A stretch of DNA of 64,000 nt. Origin: SZUA-368 sp028533045. GTDB lineage: Bacteria; Spirochaetota; Spirochaetia; DSM-2461. Below, piece by piece: positions 16,504 through 25,431 of this stretch. Position 1 is the first letter of the stretch. Every line of letters starts with the position of its first letter. The notes under the pieces were generated by a model that was not told the origin of the DNA, did no database searches, and worked only from the letters and a program-made list of their open reading frames with translations. Both the position numbers and the translations under genes were made by a program. The stretch spans positions 1 through 64,000 of the forward strand of contig JBNAIG010000049.1 of NCBI GenBank assembly GCA_050031985.1, written 5' to 3'.

Positions 16504-17649
16504 ATGGCAGGAAAACAGAAAGTTCTTATTCAGGGTTCCGGATTTGCCGGACAGGGCCATGCCGATGCCTTTCGGCGAGCCGGTGCGGAAGTTGTAGGAA
16601 TGGTGAGTCGTACTAAGGATGTGGTGGAGAAAACCGCTGCAATACTGGACATTCCCTACGCCGGGACGGACTGGAAAGAGGCTCTGGAAGCCTGTCAACC
16701 GGATATTGTCTCCCTGGCTACGCCGGGGGGAGCCCACTTTGAGGCCGCCATGTCCGCCATGGACAGGGGCTGTCATGTTTATAGTGATAAACCCTTGACC
16801 GATAGTGCGGAAAAAGCGGCTCTCCTTTATAAAAAATCGGTGGAGTGCGGTGTCAAAACCGCCTACGCAGCCTCCTATCGCTACATGCCCTGTGTGCTTT
16901 TTGCCAAAGACCTTGTGGCAGAGGGAGTTATCGGAGAACCGAGGGAAGCCGAATCTATTTCCCACTTTCACCTTGATCCCCACATCCCCCTGGGGTGGTC
17001 CCACCGGATAGAGCAGGGCGGGGGAAGACTCAATAATAACTTTACCCATCTCCTTTCCATTATGACCCATGTTTTGGGAGAGGAGATTCTTAGCGTAAGC
17101 GGTGAAGTCCGGAACGATATGAAAAAAGCCCCCGTCGTAAAAGGGGTGCACAACTTTACGGAGAGACGTAATTTCATCCCCGATGATATTAACGATCCCT
17201 CTCTGGAGTGGGGCGAAGTGGATGCGGAGTGGTCCTACACCGTTCTGGCAAAGATTAAAAGTGCTATGGCGAATGATCCCGTTTCTATTATGTTTCGTCA
17301 CGGCGGTTTGACTCCCCGCTTCCATGAAGACCATCTGGTTTTCTACGGTAGTAAGGGATCTCTCTATATTAAGGGGCACTACGGTCACGGCCCTATATAT
17401 GTACAAAAAGGTCGTGATGAATGGGAAGAACTCTCTCTTCCGGCCAGTTATAAATCGGCTCAGCCCGATATAGAAGATGATACTCTAAGAAACTGGGCCA
17501 TCCTGGCGGATCTTTTTGTGGCAGACATTGAGGGGCGTTCCACAGAGTCATACCAAACCTTTAGGGAAGGTTGGCTCTATCAGGAGATAATCGATATTAT
17601 CCGTAAGGAAAATCACGAGACCGATTTAGAAAAGTTCTCCCTTTCCTGA
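16504..17649 (+). CDS. Gfo/Idh/MocA family oxidoreductase
   Basis: A 381-residue NAD(P)-dependent sugar or inositol oxidoreductase. The Rossmann motif GSGFAGQGHADAF is at about residues 11-23, and SDKPLTDS near residue 96 is the conserved lysine-containing segment (normally EKP in the family, here DKP). The C-terminal half is the usual alpha/beta substrate domain. ATG follows AGAGGAG, twelve bases after the permease stop. It is the last gene of the acid-sugar operon and probably oxidises or epimerises the imported sugar. Confidence 0.88.
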   Translation: MAGKQKVLIQGSGFAGQGHADAFRRAGAEVVGMVSRTKDVVEKTAAILDIPYAGTDWKEALEACQPDIVSLATPGGAHFEAAMSAMDRGCHVYSDKPLTDSAEKAALLYKKSVECGVKTAYAASYRYMPCVLFAKDLVAEGVIGEPREAESISHFHLDPHIPLGWSHRIEQGGGRLNNNFTHLLSIMTHVLGEEILSVSGEVRNDMKKAPVVKGVHNFTERRNFIPDDINDPSLEWGEVDAEWSYTVLAKIKSAMANDPVSIMFRHGGLTPRFHEDHLVFYGSKGSLYIKGHYGHGPIYVQKGRDEWEELSLPASYKSAQPDIEDDTLRNWAILADLFVADIEGRSTESYQTFREGWLYQEIIDIIRKENHETDLEKFSLS

Positions 17650-17675
17650 CAAAATACTAACGAAACTCTTATACT
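17646..17675 (+). promoter_or_regulatory. Promoter of diacylglycerol kinase-like gene
   Basis: CTGACA at 17646-17651, overlapping the preceding stop codon, an 18-base spacer and TATACT at 17670-17675. A stem (17679-17684 with 17692-17697) in the short leader covers part of the ribosome binding site AGGGGAGG. Confidence 0.6.
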
Positions 17676-17696
17676 TTATAGGGGAGGTAGTCCCCT

Positions 17697-18767
17697 ATGA
17701 ATAAATGTTTTCAATTAATAATAAATCCCGCCCGGTATCCCTACTATGCCAAGCAGTTAGAGCATCTGGTTAAGTATATTCCCAAGGGAACCGTTCATGT
17801 GAGCCGGGACGAAGGACATTTCCGGGAGCTTATAACGGATTTTATTAAGGGTAATGATCCCTACCTTCTTATTTGGGGAGGGGACGGAACGGCTAATATG
17901 ACCCTAAATTCCCTTATGAAAGGGTCCGATAAAAAACGTCTTAAGAGTATTGCCGTGGGCTTTCTTCGAGGAGGAAGCGGTAACGGGATTCAGGATAGCT
18001 ATGAGGTTCCTCACAATCTTAAAGCCCAGGTTCGTACCTATTTAAACAGCATGGAGAAAGGGTTTACACAGAAGGTGGACCTGTTAAAAGTTCAGTTTGA
18101 CGGACAGACTGAATACGGGCAGCTTTTTGGTTCCGGAATAGACTCTCATGTTCTGGGGGCACGGAATGGAATAACCCGCAATGGAACCGATAACGCCCCC
18201 CGCTCCGGCTTCATCCCCTATGTTATTCCCGCTATACGAACGGCCTACCGCGAGGCCCGTCTTCTGGCCGAGCCGCAGTACATAAAAATGAGTAAAGGGC
18301 GTTTTGCCATTCGGGGAACCCGTACAAATGCAGAATTTCCCTTTCAGGAGTATACCGTAGAGACCCGGGCGCCCCTCATCGAAATTGGTGTAAGACCTTA
18401 TTATGGATGGTACTATAAGATCTGTCCCGATGTGGTTTGTAATGATGGATATATGGATGCTTACCTATTCAATTTGGCAAGTCGATTGAGTGTCTTAAGG
18501 AATCTTCCCTATCTCTGGAACGGCCTTTATCATCGGATTAATAAAAGGTATGCCAAGAAAGGTCTCCCTCTGATAGAGCATTATAAAATAAAGGAGATGG
18601 AATTTTCTCCCCGGGAAGAACGATCTTTTCATATTGACGGTGAGCTATTTCAAAGCGATGAAGCTATTCGTCTTTCCGTAAAGAACAAGGCCCTTAAATT
18701 TCTTGTTCCCGAAAGCTTTCATGAGAAATTTCATCCTATCCATGATTGGGACATGAAGGTGAAATAA
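17697..18767 (+). CDS. Diacylglycerol/sphingoid kinase family protein
   Basis: A 356-residue protein of the DAGK catalytic family (YegS/LCB5 group). The nucleotide-binding motif GGDGTANMTLN is at about residue 61, followed by GFLRGGSGNG; a C-terminal beta-sandwich contains FHIDGE. These enzymes phosphorylate lipids such as diacylglycerol or a related alcohol with ATP at the membrane. It has its own promoter and converges on the HD-GYP gene 21 bases downstream. The lipid substrate is unknown. Confidence 0.85.
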   Translation: MNKCFQLIINPARYPYYAKQLEHLVKYIPKGTVHVSRDEGHFRELITDFIKGNDPYLLIWGGDGTANMTLNSLMKGSDKKRLKSIAVGFLRGGSGNGIQDSYEVPHNLKAQVRTYLNSMEKGFTQKVDLLKVQFDGQTEYGQLFGSGIDSHVLGARNGITRNGTDNAPRSGFIPYVIPAIRTAYREARLLAEPQYIKMSKGRFAIRGTRTNAEFPFQEYTVETRAPLIEIGVRPYYGWYYKICPDVVCNDGYMDAYLFNLASRLSVLRNLPYLWNGLYHRINKRYAKKGLPLIEHYKIKEMEFSPREERSFHIDGELFQSDEAIRLSVKNKALKFLVPESFHEKFHPIHDWDMKVK

Positions 18768-18788
18768 TCCATTATTCAGGGGGCGGGA

Positions 18789-20192
18789 TTAGAAATCTTT
18801 CTGCTGTTGCAGGATATTTTCTATTTCCTTACGTCGTTGAATAAATACATCGACCATTTTAGGGTCAAAATGGCGGCCCTTTTCACTCTCTATCAGTTCA
18901 AGGGCTTTTTCTACAGGCCAGGCTTGTTTATATGGTCTAACAGTGGTGAGAGCGTCAAAGACATCGGCAACACTCACGATTCGACCAAAGAGGGAAATCT
19001 CTTCACCCGCCAGACCACGGGGATAACCGGTCCCGTCATATTTTTCATGGTGTGTGTGGGCGATAACCGCTCCGGCTTTGAGATATTTACTTGAACAGTT
19101 TGACAGAATCTCGAAACCCATTGTGGTGTGGGATTGCATAATCTCCTTTTCTTCCCCACTCAGTTTACCCTTTTTTAGGAGAATATTATCGGGGATGCCC
19201 AATTTTCCAATATCGTGGAGAGGAGCGGAGAGGGAGAGTAGTTCTATGTATTCGTCGGCAATACCGATAGCTTCGGCAATGAGGCAGGAGTAAGCGCTCA
19301 CCCGCTTAACATGGTTTCCCGTCTCCACATCCTTATAGTCCGATGCCCGTCCCAGGAGTTCCAGGGCCTCTATTTCCCGTTGATAAACAAGTTTGCTGGA
19401 AACCGCTTCCTTAACGGCATAGCTTTTGAGCTTTTTCTGTGCCAGATCTACCGAAGCGATCATGTTGTTGAAGTTCATGGTTAAATCGCCCACTTCATCG
19501 GTAGAGCGGACAGGTACAGAATGGGAAAAGTCCCTCTCATCCATAATCTTTCGAATTGCTGTTTTAACCTGGTTTATGGGATTGATCATAAAGTTAAGGA
19601 CCAGAACAATTCCCACAATGATTATGATGAAGGCGGTGGTAAAAATAATAATATTGTTAATGGTTATCCTGCGAATATCTGCGGTAAAAAGATTTTTTTT
19701 CTGGAGGTAGTAAATATGCCATTCCAGTCCTTCAATGTATTTTTCCTGACCAAGAAAAAGCTGATTCCCCAGGGCATATTCATATAGTTGACCATTGTAA
19801 TAGGAGGTGGGTTTTAGTTGAGAAAGAGAGTCATACTCTTTGCCCAGGACGTTATCCGTACAGAAAACGAGATTCTCTTCCTCATGTATAGTCAGGATAA
19901 TCTCTTCCGAGGGAGTGATTGTCTGAAGGGCGAAATCCCTAATGGACTCTTCTGCATATTTACGGTAATCGTCTCTTTGGAGCATGTCGTTTATCACCAG
20001 CTGGGACCACTGACCGGCGGCATATTGACTTACAAGGTTTAATTTGTAACGAATAAACCCTCCCGATTGGGTAATTATGTTGTTTCGGGACATGCGGAGG
20101 GAAAGAGCCCCGCTTATGAAAAAGCAACTTACCAGAAGAGGAATCACGGGTAGGAGAATTTTTGTTTTTATACCTATGCGGTTCAATTTCAT
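18789..20192 (-). CDS. Membrane HD-GYP c-di-GMP phosphodiesterase
   Basis: A 467-residue protein: first membrane helix (about 10-32), an extracytoplasmic region of about 140 residues, second helix (about 175-200), HAMP (about 200-255), then an HD-GYP domain (about 270-460). The metal-binding HDIGKLGIP, the HHEKYDGTGYP signature and RIVSVADVFDALT are all intact, so hydrolysis of c-di-GMP is expected. The outer domain presumably senses a ligand through the membrane. It is transcribed alone, divergent from the envelope operon at 20292. Confidence 0.92.
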   Translation of the reverse strand: MKLNRIGIKTKILLPVIPLLVSCFFISGALSLRMSRNNIITQSGGFIRYKLNLVSQYAAGQWSQLVINDMLQRDDYRKYAEESIRDFALQTITPSEEIILTIHEEENLVFCTDNVLGKEYDSLSQLKPTSYYNGQLYEYALGNQLFLGQEKYIEGLEWHIYYLQKKNLFTADIRRITINNIIIFTTAFIIIIVGIVLVLNFMINPINQVKTAIRKIMDERDFSHSVPVRSTDEVGDLTMNFNNMIASVDLAQKKLKSYAVKEAVSSKLVYQREIEALELLGRASDYKDVETGNHVKRVSAYSCLIAEAIGIADEYIELLSLSAPLHDIGKLGIPDNILLKKGKLSGEEKEIMQSHTTMGFEILSNCSSKYLKAGAVIAHTHHEKYDGTGYPRGLAGEEISLFGRIVSVADVFDALTTVRPYKQAWPVEKALELIESEKGRHFDPKMVDVFIQRRKEIENILQQQKDF

Positions 20193-20291
20193 TCTGTACT
20201 CTTAATTAATAATAGTTCAAAGATGATCGGAATTCCTCAATTATTCAAGATGTGTTCGCTTAAAAGGCTAAAAAATACTATAATAGGAGTT

Positions 20292-21536
20292 ATGAAGGAT
20301 AATCCTGCGGAAAATGAATTGATCCTCGTGGAAGATGTCATTACAGCGGAAGAACGTAAGGGAATTATTGCCGCAGTCGAGAAGGATTTTTCCCGCTCCT
20401 TTGACCTGGGCGAAACGGCTCGTTCCGAATCGGTTCCCCGGGGACTGGTTTTCCCTCTCATTACGGGAATTGCCACAATTTTGTTTACCCTGGTCTTTCT
20501 TGTTTTTTTCTTAAATTCCCGAAGTAGGGATATTGATGTTCCCGAGACGGTTATTCCCGATTTTATGGGAGATACGGAATGGAAAATCCTTCAGCATTTC
20601 AAAACTCAGTCAGAAGCGGAATTGGAAAAGAAGAATCGGAGAATCGATTATTACCGCCAGGAGATCGCCAGCTACGATAAAAAGCTGGACGTGCTTAAGG
20701 GACTGATTGAGTCTAAGCGGATTATTGAAGATCAGCTTGAGGAAGCTATTCGTTTCTGGTTATCCGATGGGCTGGGGGTGGAAGAGGTTGAAGAGAAAAG
20801 GAAGGCCCTGGAAAAGGAATTAGTGGCGAGTCTTTCCCCTTCTGAAGTGGAACACTATGATTTAAATCTTAATGAGATTAATAGAGAGATTGATCGTATC
20901 CTGGGAGAAAAACATTCCAGCGAAGAGTTATTGGAAGAGGAAATCCGCCGTAGGGAAGAACTTATTGAAGAGAATGACCGTCTCAAAGCCTCCTTGGCGG
21001 CAGAAAGGGAGCAAAGGGCTTTTTCCACAGCAGAGAATATACGGGACTCCTACATTTTGGTCGAGTATCGGGAGCTTCTCCGACTATTGGGAGAGGGGGA
21101 GGCAGAGGCTGCCCGGGAGAAAGTCTTCTCGTTGCGGGTTTACCTTGAAGAACAGAGAAACAGTTACATTAATAATGACAATTTATCCCTAATAGATCGT
21201 GATATAGAGAGCCTGAATAATCTTGAAGAGAGATTGTTGCTCTTCGATTCCCCCGTAGAAATACCAGCTCCCGTTGAGGTTATCTCCACTGAGCCAGCCG
21301 GTCCACAGCCTATAGGCAAGATTAGTTCCATTCGGTTTAACATGATTGAGATTACGGGCGCTACTGTTCCGGTGGGAACGGTTTTTAAGATTGTCCGCAA
21401 AGAGGGAGATGAGGAGATCCTCCTGGGCCGGGGTAAAATTACCGGCCAGTCCCCTTTGTCAGGGCAAATCCTTTCCCTCTCCACGACTAAGTTTAAACCG
21501 GAAGCGGGAGATTTGCTTTATGGGGAAGAGGAGTAG
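20292..21536 (+). CDS. Membrane-anchored coiled-coil protein
   Basis: A 414-residue protein of unknown function. An N-terminal cytoplasmic stretch of about 55 residues precedes one membrane helix (about 60-85), a long charged coiled coil rich in E, K and R (about 110-300), and a C-terminal beta-rich domain (about 335-414, GKISSIRFN through AGDLLYGEEE) that resembles the small SH3-like fold seen at the end of FlgT; that comparison is from memory and uncertain. ATG 20292 follows AGGAG; TATAAT at 20279-20284 ends seven bases before it. First of three overlapping genes that encode envelope proteins. Confidence 0.75.
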   Translation: MKDNPAENELILVEDVITAEERKGIIAAVEKDFSRSFDLGETARSESVPRGLVFPLITGIATILFTLVFLVFFLNSRSRDIDVPETVIPDFMGDTEWKILQHFKTQSEAELEKKNRRIDYYRQEIASYDKKLDVLKGLIESKRIIEDQLEEAIRFWLSDGLGVEEVEEKRKALEKELVASLSPSEVEHYDLNLNEINREIDRILGEKHSSEELLEEEIRRREELIEENDRLKASLAAEREQRAFSTAENIRDSYILVEYRELLRLLGEGEAEAAREKVFSLRVYLEEQRNSYINNDNLSLIDRDIESLNNLEERLLLFDSPVEIPAPVEVISTEPAGPQPIGKISSIRFNMIEITGATVPVGTVFKIVRKEGDEEILLGRGKITGQSPLSGQILSLSTTKFKPEAGDLLYGEEE

Positions 21537-22572
21537 GTTTATTAAGCGTTTTTTACCGGTTCTTGGTCTTGTTTTCTTTTGTCAATTTATTCTCGTTGCC
21601 CAGGAGACTATTCGAGAGCCGAATGTTTTGGTCTATCACTCTTTACTCATGGGGGAGGAGAACGCCTCCTTTAAGATCGAATTGGAGGATCATTTGAGTT
21701 CCGCCCTGGCCGGGGAGCATTTTAATGCTATATTAATGGACGGAGAGACGGGTGTTACCGAACTGATAGGTTCAGCTCTGTGGATGGGGGCTTTTTTTAT
21801 TATTGAGATTTTGGAGAGCCGGTCGGATGATAATTGCCATATTCTTTTGAGGGCCTACAGTAGTTGGGACGGAGCTTTGATCGGGGAGGAAGCCTATCTC
21901 CTCCCATCCCATGCCATGCCGGATGATTTAGCTTTGGGAGAGATTATCATACCGATAATGACGGACCATTTGCACTCGGAAGAAGCCCGGGATTTAGCTC
22001 GTCAGTTAGGAGAGGGGATTTCTCTTTCCAGGGAACTAGCTTCTGAGCCGGAACCTTCCCGTGAGGAAAGTTCAGAAAAGAATCACTTTGTTTTTCTCCT
22101 TGATTTGGGAGGACATATTTCTACTTTTGAGTCGGCCGATTATTTCAAAACAGCCATTACTCCCGCTTTCCGCTGTCTATTTCGTCAATATGACTCCCGT
22201 TTTTCCCTCTTCTATGGGGGTGTGGTCCGTTTTACCGGATTTACGGCAGAAGGGGATAATAGGGAGTCTTCCGGGGCTCTTTGGTCCCTGGGAGCAGAAG
22301 TCGGTATTGAATCTCCCCCTTCCGGTCGGTTTCGTTATTTTACCCGGATGAGCGGGGGAGCGAGTTACCTGACTATGGAAACGGAGACGGACGGCACTTT
22401 AGGGAAGTTCCTACCCTCACTCTCCTGCGGAATGGGGGCGTCCCTGTCATTTACGGATAATTTGTCCGGTATTCTTGCTCTGGATTATGCTCTTTTTGCG
22501 GAAGAATCTGTTCTCCTCACTGGATTTATTCCTTCCCTTGGTATATCATATTTTTTGAATAATGATAAATGA
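21520..22572 (+). CDS. Predicted outer-membrane beta-barrel protein
   Basis: A 350-residue secreted protein of unknown family. A signal peptide (about 1-28, ending in a run like ILVAQ) precedes an N-terminal globular region (about 30-170) and a C-terminal half (about 185-350) with alternating hydrophobic strands and glycines (GGHIS, LGAEVG, GGASYL, GMGASLSF, LGISYF), as in small outer-membrane barrels. It starts 17 bases inside the previous gene and overlaps the next by 11 bases, so the three are made together. I do not recognise a named homologue. Confidence 0.7.
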   Translation: MGKRSRFIKRFLPVLGLVFFCQFILVAQETIREPNVLVYHSLLMGEENASFKIELEDHLSSALAGEHFNAILMDGETGVTELIGSALWMGAFFIIEILESRSDDNCHILLRAYSSWDGALIGEEAYLLPSHAMPDDLALGEIIIPIMTDHLHSEEARDLARQLGEGISLSRELASEPEPSREESSEKNHFVFLLDLGGHISTFESADYFKTAITPAFRCLFRQYDSRFSLFYGGVVRFTGFTAEGDNRESSGALWSLGAEVGIESPPSGRFRYFTRMSGGASYLTMETETDGTLGKFLPSLSCGMGASLSFTDNLSGILALDYALFAEESVLLTGFIPSLGISYFLNNDK

Positions 22573-24244
22573 AAATGTAAAAAAATCACGATACTTATTT
22601 CAGCTTTTTATACTCCTTCTGTTCATCTCCTGCGGGGAGCCCTTTACTTTTAGCGAAGTTATGAATGGGGAATATGACTCTGCCGAGGCCGATGAGGATT
22701 CTGCTCCCGATCCGGCCGATGCGGACTATTCTGTTGATTCCATTACGATAGACGAAGGGACGGTTCAAGTGAGCGATACCCTTTCCGGATCCTTTGATTA
22801 TAGTAATGACGGAAGTGAAACCGGAGCCTATGATACGGCCTGGTATGTCTATGTTTCCGATGACGAGATTCGTGACAGCGAGGACGACCTTTTGGATAGC
22901 GGGACCAATTCACCCCTGGCTGCCTCCGCTACGAAGACAATTTCCTTTTCCGGTACGGCCCCGGCCTCTGCGGGGGACTATTACCTTATAGCCAGGCTTA
23001 TCACTTCCGATGACGGGGATAGCTCGAATGATTCTCTGGTAAGTGATGCGACAACCATCTATGCCACCTCCGGGACGGTAGACTATCAAGTGAGCAGCAT
23101 CTCCCTGGATTACCCCAACTTGAGCTCCGGGGCCACCTGTTCGGAGACCTTCTCTATCAAGAACCTGGGCAGCGAGAATGGAACGGAAACAATAAGTTGG
23201 TCCGCCTATGCCTCTACGGACACCACTCTGGAGACGGCGAGCGATACACTCATTGATTCATCCACCCTTTCTGCTCTTACGTCCGGTTCCTCCTATCTGG
23301 ACAATTCTATCACAGGTACCTGGCCCGATACGGCCGGGGAGTACTATCTTTTTATTGAGATTGGGGCGGGCGACGATGGTTACAGCAGTAACAATACCCG
23401 GTATAACGGACCCTATACGCTTACCGACCCTCCCGATTATGAGATTGTAGATGACGGAACTGACGATGCTGTGGCTATTGATTATACTGACGGATCTCCC
23501 GGAAGCTCTTTGGGCGATGAGGGCGAATTCAGCTTTAAAATTCGTGAAACCTCCGGTAACGGCGGGGCTCAGTCCATCGAGTGGGAGGTCTACGCTTCCT
23601 ACGATGCTTCTCTGGACAGCTCCGATACTCTCCTGGCAGACGGTTTGGAAAGTGCTTTGGAGGCTGAGGGAACATCCGATTCTCTCACATTTCATGATGC
23701 CGAATGGCCCGACATGGGAAGCTATTACTACCTGATAATTACGATTACCGCAGGAGATGAGGAGAACCTGGTAAATAATAGCTGGGTGAGTTCCCCCCTT
23801 GCGGTTCCCTCTGTTTATACCGAAGAGGATGAGAACAACTCCTTTGATAATGTCTCCCAAACAAATACGAATTTTGTCTCCGATCTGGACAGCGTCCTTT
23901 ACGGTACGGGTCTCTCCTCCTATGAGCTGGTCCGGGTGGACGGTACGAGCGATGCCAATAATAGTGTGGATGCCTACCATTTTACCGGGGGGGCCGATCT
24001 CACGAACCTTGAAGTGAGCCTTTGCTGGACCGATGAGGACTCGGCACTTGATTTTAACCTTATTGACGAAAGCGGCAACAGCTGGTCCTCCGATGATGAG
24101 GATGACTATTCCGAACCGGCCACGGGCACAGTGGAGTTTACACTGGTAAATCCGGCTGAGAGTTATTATCTCTGGACCGAGAATGAAGACACTTCTTATA
24201 CGGGGGGAGCCTCCTACAGCCTTTACATCCAGGGGCTCCCTTAG
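22562..24244 (+). CDS. CARDB-repeat surface lipoprotein
   Basis: A 560-residue lipoprotein: lipobox-like LLFISCGEP near residue 20-24, an acidic linker, then three CARDB-like repeats (about 55-165, 170-285, 290-420). Each repeat has the pattern YxVxSI, a GSF or GETFSI strand, a W-x-V/A-Y-x-S segment and a GDYYLI strand. The end (about 440-560) resembles a bacterial pre-peptidase/PPC-type domain. Composition is very acidic with few lysines. The stop codon TAG is provided by the left inverted repeat of the mobile-like element at 24242. Confidence 0.8.
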   Translation: MINENVKKSRYLFQLFILLLFISCGEPFTFSEVMNGEYDSAEADEDSAPDPADADYSVDSITIDEGTVQVSDTLSGSFDYSNDGSETGAYDTAWYVYVSDDEIRDSEDDLLDSGTNSPLAASATKTISFSGTAPASAGDYYLIARLITSDDGDSSNDSLVSDATTIYATSGTVDYQVSSISLDYPNLSSGATCSETFSIKNLGSENGTETISWSAYASTDTTLETASDTLIDSSTLSALTSGSSYLDNSITGTWPDTAGEYYLFIEIGAGDDGYSSNNTRYNGPYTLTDPPDYEIVDDGTDDAVAIDYTDGSPGSSLGDEGEFSFKIRETSGNGGAQSIEWEVYASYDASLDSSDTLLADGLESALEAEGTSDSLTFHDAEWPDMGSYYYLIITITAGDEENLVNNSWVSSPLAVPSVYTEEDENNSFDNVSQTNTNFVSDLDSVLYGTGLSSYELVRVDGTSDANNSVDAYHFTGGADLTNLEVSLCWTDEDSALDFNLIDESGNSWSSDDEDDYSEPATGTVEFTLVNPAESYYLWTENEDTSYTGGASYSLYIQGLP

Positions 24245-24263
24245 GAGGCTGTCAGATTTAAGA
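24242..24263. repeat. Left terminal inverted repeat
   Basis: It begins TAGGAGGCTGTC and is a perfect inverted copy of 24515-24536. Its first three bases are the stop codon of the CARDB lipoprotein. Confidence 0.85.
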
Positions 24264-24514
24264 CCGCAGGAATTTACACGCTGAATTTTATATTGCTATT
24301 GCCACGGTTTCTTTCTAGTCGTAAGATTGAGAGAGCGACGTATACCCATGTTTCCGTTCGTTATAAAATAAGGTCTGGGGGACCATACTGGTAGCTTTTT
24401 GTCCTGAATCGGAATCTCCGAGTGTAAATCAAGCTCATCTGTCGCACCATATCTTGATATGGCGCTTCTTCTTCACTTGATTTTCCCGCCGGATCGTCTC
24501 GACTCACAACAAAA

Positions 24515-24536
24515 TCTTAAATCTGACAGCCTCCTA
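24515..24536. repeat. Right terminal inverted repeat
   Basis: It ends GACAGCCTCCTA and is a perfect inverted copy of 24242-24263. Its last three bases, read on the minus strand, are the stop codon of the metallo-beta-lactamase-fold gene. Confidence 0.85.
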
Positions 24537-25397
24537 GTTTTTCCCGCTCAGGTTCAGGCTCATTCCGGTAAAGCCATAAGACACTTCCGACTCAAGTTCC
24601 CGCTGTAGTAATTCCGCTTTGGCCTTTCCCGAACAGTGGCCGGTGATAAAGCGCCATTTTTCCGTTTCTCCGGCCGTTATGGCTTTAAGCAGATTAATCT
24701 GTTTATCCGAATCGTCTTTGGCTATGTGGAAGCCCCCGATGATGGTGTAGCGGCGGCAGCCGGGGAAACGGGATTTTACCATCTCCGCAATGTTACCGAT
24801 GCCCCTGTGGGCACATCCGGTAATGAGGTAAAGTTCTTCTCCCTCCTGAACGGTCAGGTAGATTTCGTGTTCAAAGTTGTCCTGGCGGAGTTTTTGCTCT
24901 TCATCGACCATGCAAAGCCTTGCGTTGGGCGGTGTGGGATAGACCAGAGGGGCCGGGGGGAGGATTGTAATACCCTTTTCCAGAGATTTTTCTCCAGTCA
25001 GGGGAATGAAGTTTTTCTCATTGTTTTTGAGAAGAGAGGGGGAAAGACCCAGATTTTTCTCTCCGTAGTAGTACATTTCGCCCGGTTCACCCTTGATACG
25101 GGGGGCAAAGGCCTTGTCCGAAAGGTAGATGCGTGAGTGGGGGGCATCTTTAAGAAGGGCCGGGAGCCCGCCGCCATGATCGTAGTGGCCGTGGCTGATT
25201 ATCGTATAGTGGTTGGATTTTACATCGATGCCCATGCGGGCGGCGTTGGTAAGGAAAATATCGGTTTGGCCCGTATCAAAGAGAACATTGACCGGGGCAC
25301 CGGTTTCATCGACAGTTTCTATCCAGCAGGAGTAGCCGTGTTCCGTAAGGTAGCGTTCGCTTTCTCTTTCGTTATCGCATAAAATTGATATCTTCAT
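24534..25397 (-). CDS. Metallo-beta-lactamase fold hydrolase
   Basis: A 287-residue zinc-dependent hydrolase. Motif SHGHYDHGGG (about residue 68) gives the metal ligands, GCAHRGIGN (about 183) another His, and GGFHIA with a late TGHCSG the remainder. This pattern fits the group annotated as 7,8-dihydropterin synthase-like (MptA/B-like names), whose bacterial role is unclear. A promoter ending five bases before the ATG suggests separate, leaderless expression although the gene follows the hybrid kinase by 30 bases. The TAG stop comes from the adjacent inverted repeat. Confidence 0.85.
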   Translation of the reverse strand: MKISILCDNERESERYLTEHGYSCWIETVDETGAPVNVLFDTGQTDIFLTNAARMGIDVKSNHYTIISHGHYDHGGGLPALLKDAPHSRIYLSDKAFAPRIKGEPGEMYYYGEKNLGLSPSLLKNNEKNFIPLTGEKSLEKGITILPPAPLVYPTPPNARLCMVDEEQKLRQDNFEHEIYLTVQEGEELYLITGCAHRGIGNIAEMVKSRFPGCRRYTIIGGFHIAKDDSDKQINLLKAITAGETEKWRFITGHCSGKAKAELLQRELESEVSYGFTGMSLNLSGKN

Positions 25398-25402
25398 ACC
25401 CT

Positions 25403-25431
25403 ATTATAGGGGAATTGGAGAGGAGTGCTAA
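25403..25431 (-). promoter_or_regulatory. Promoter of metallo-hydrolase gene (leaderless)
   Basis: On the minus strand: TTAGCA (25431-25426), a 17-base spacer, TATAAT (25408-25403), then five bases to ATG 25397. The -35 element lies over the stop region of the upstream kinase gene. Confidence 0.65.

Larger units (their letters stand above)
24242..24536. mobile_element. MITE-like element with 22-bp perfect inverted repeats
   Basis: The 22 bases at 24242-24263 are the exact reverse complement of 24515-24536, and the match ends abruptly on both sides. The outermost bases read TA on both ends, so a TA target duplication (IS630/mariner style) is possible. The 251-base interior encodes no transposase; on the minus strand an open stretch of about 50 codons has no recognised family. 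Nested small repeats occur at 24426-24433/24476-24483 and around 24447-24462. Both neighbouring genes end with TAG inside the repeats. Confidence 0.55.

Noticed and set aside
16438..17406. A 322-codon antisense frame over the Gfo/Idh gene
   Set aside because: The plus-strand gene has clear family motifs and a ribosome binding site; the antisense frame shows no family features.
23258..23980. A 240-codon antisense frame over the CARDB lipoprotein
   Set aside because: Low-complexity composition mirrors the acidic repeats of the sense gene; no start signal.
24242..24536. The inverted repeats as a bidirectional terminator
   Set aside because: The 22-base arms are 251 bases apart, far too long a loop for intrinsic termination, and there is no T-run after either arm.
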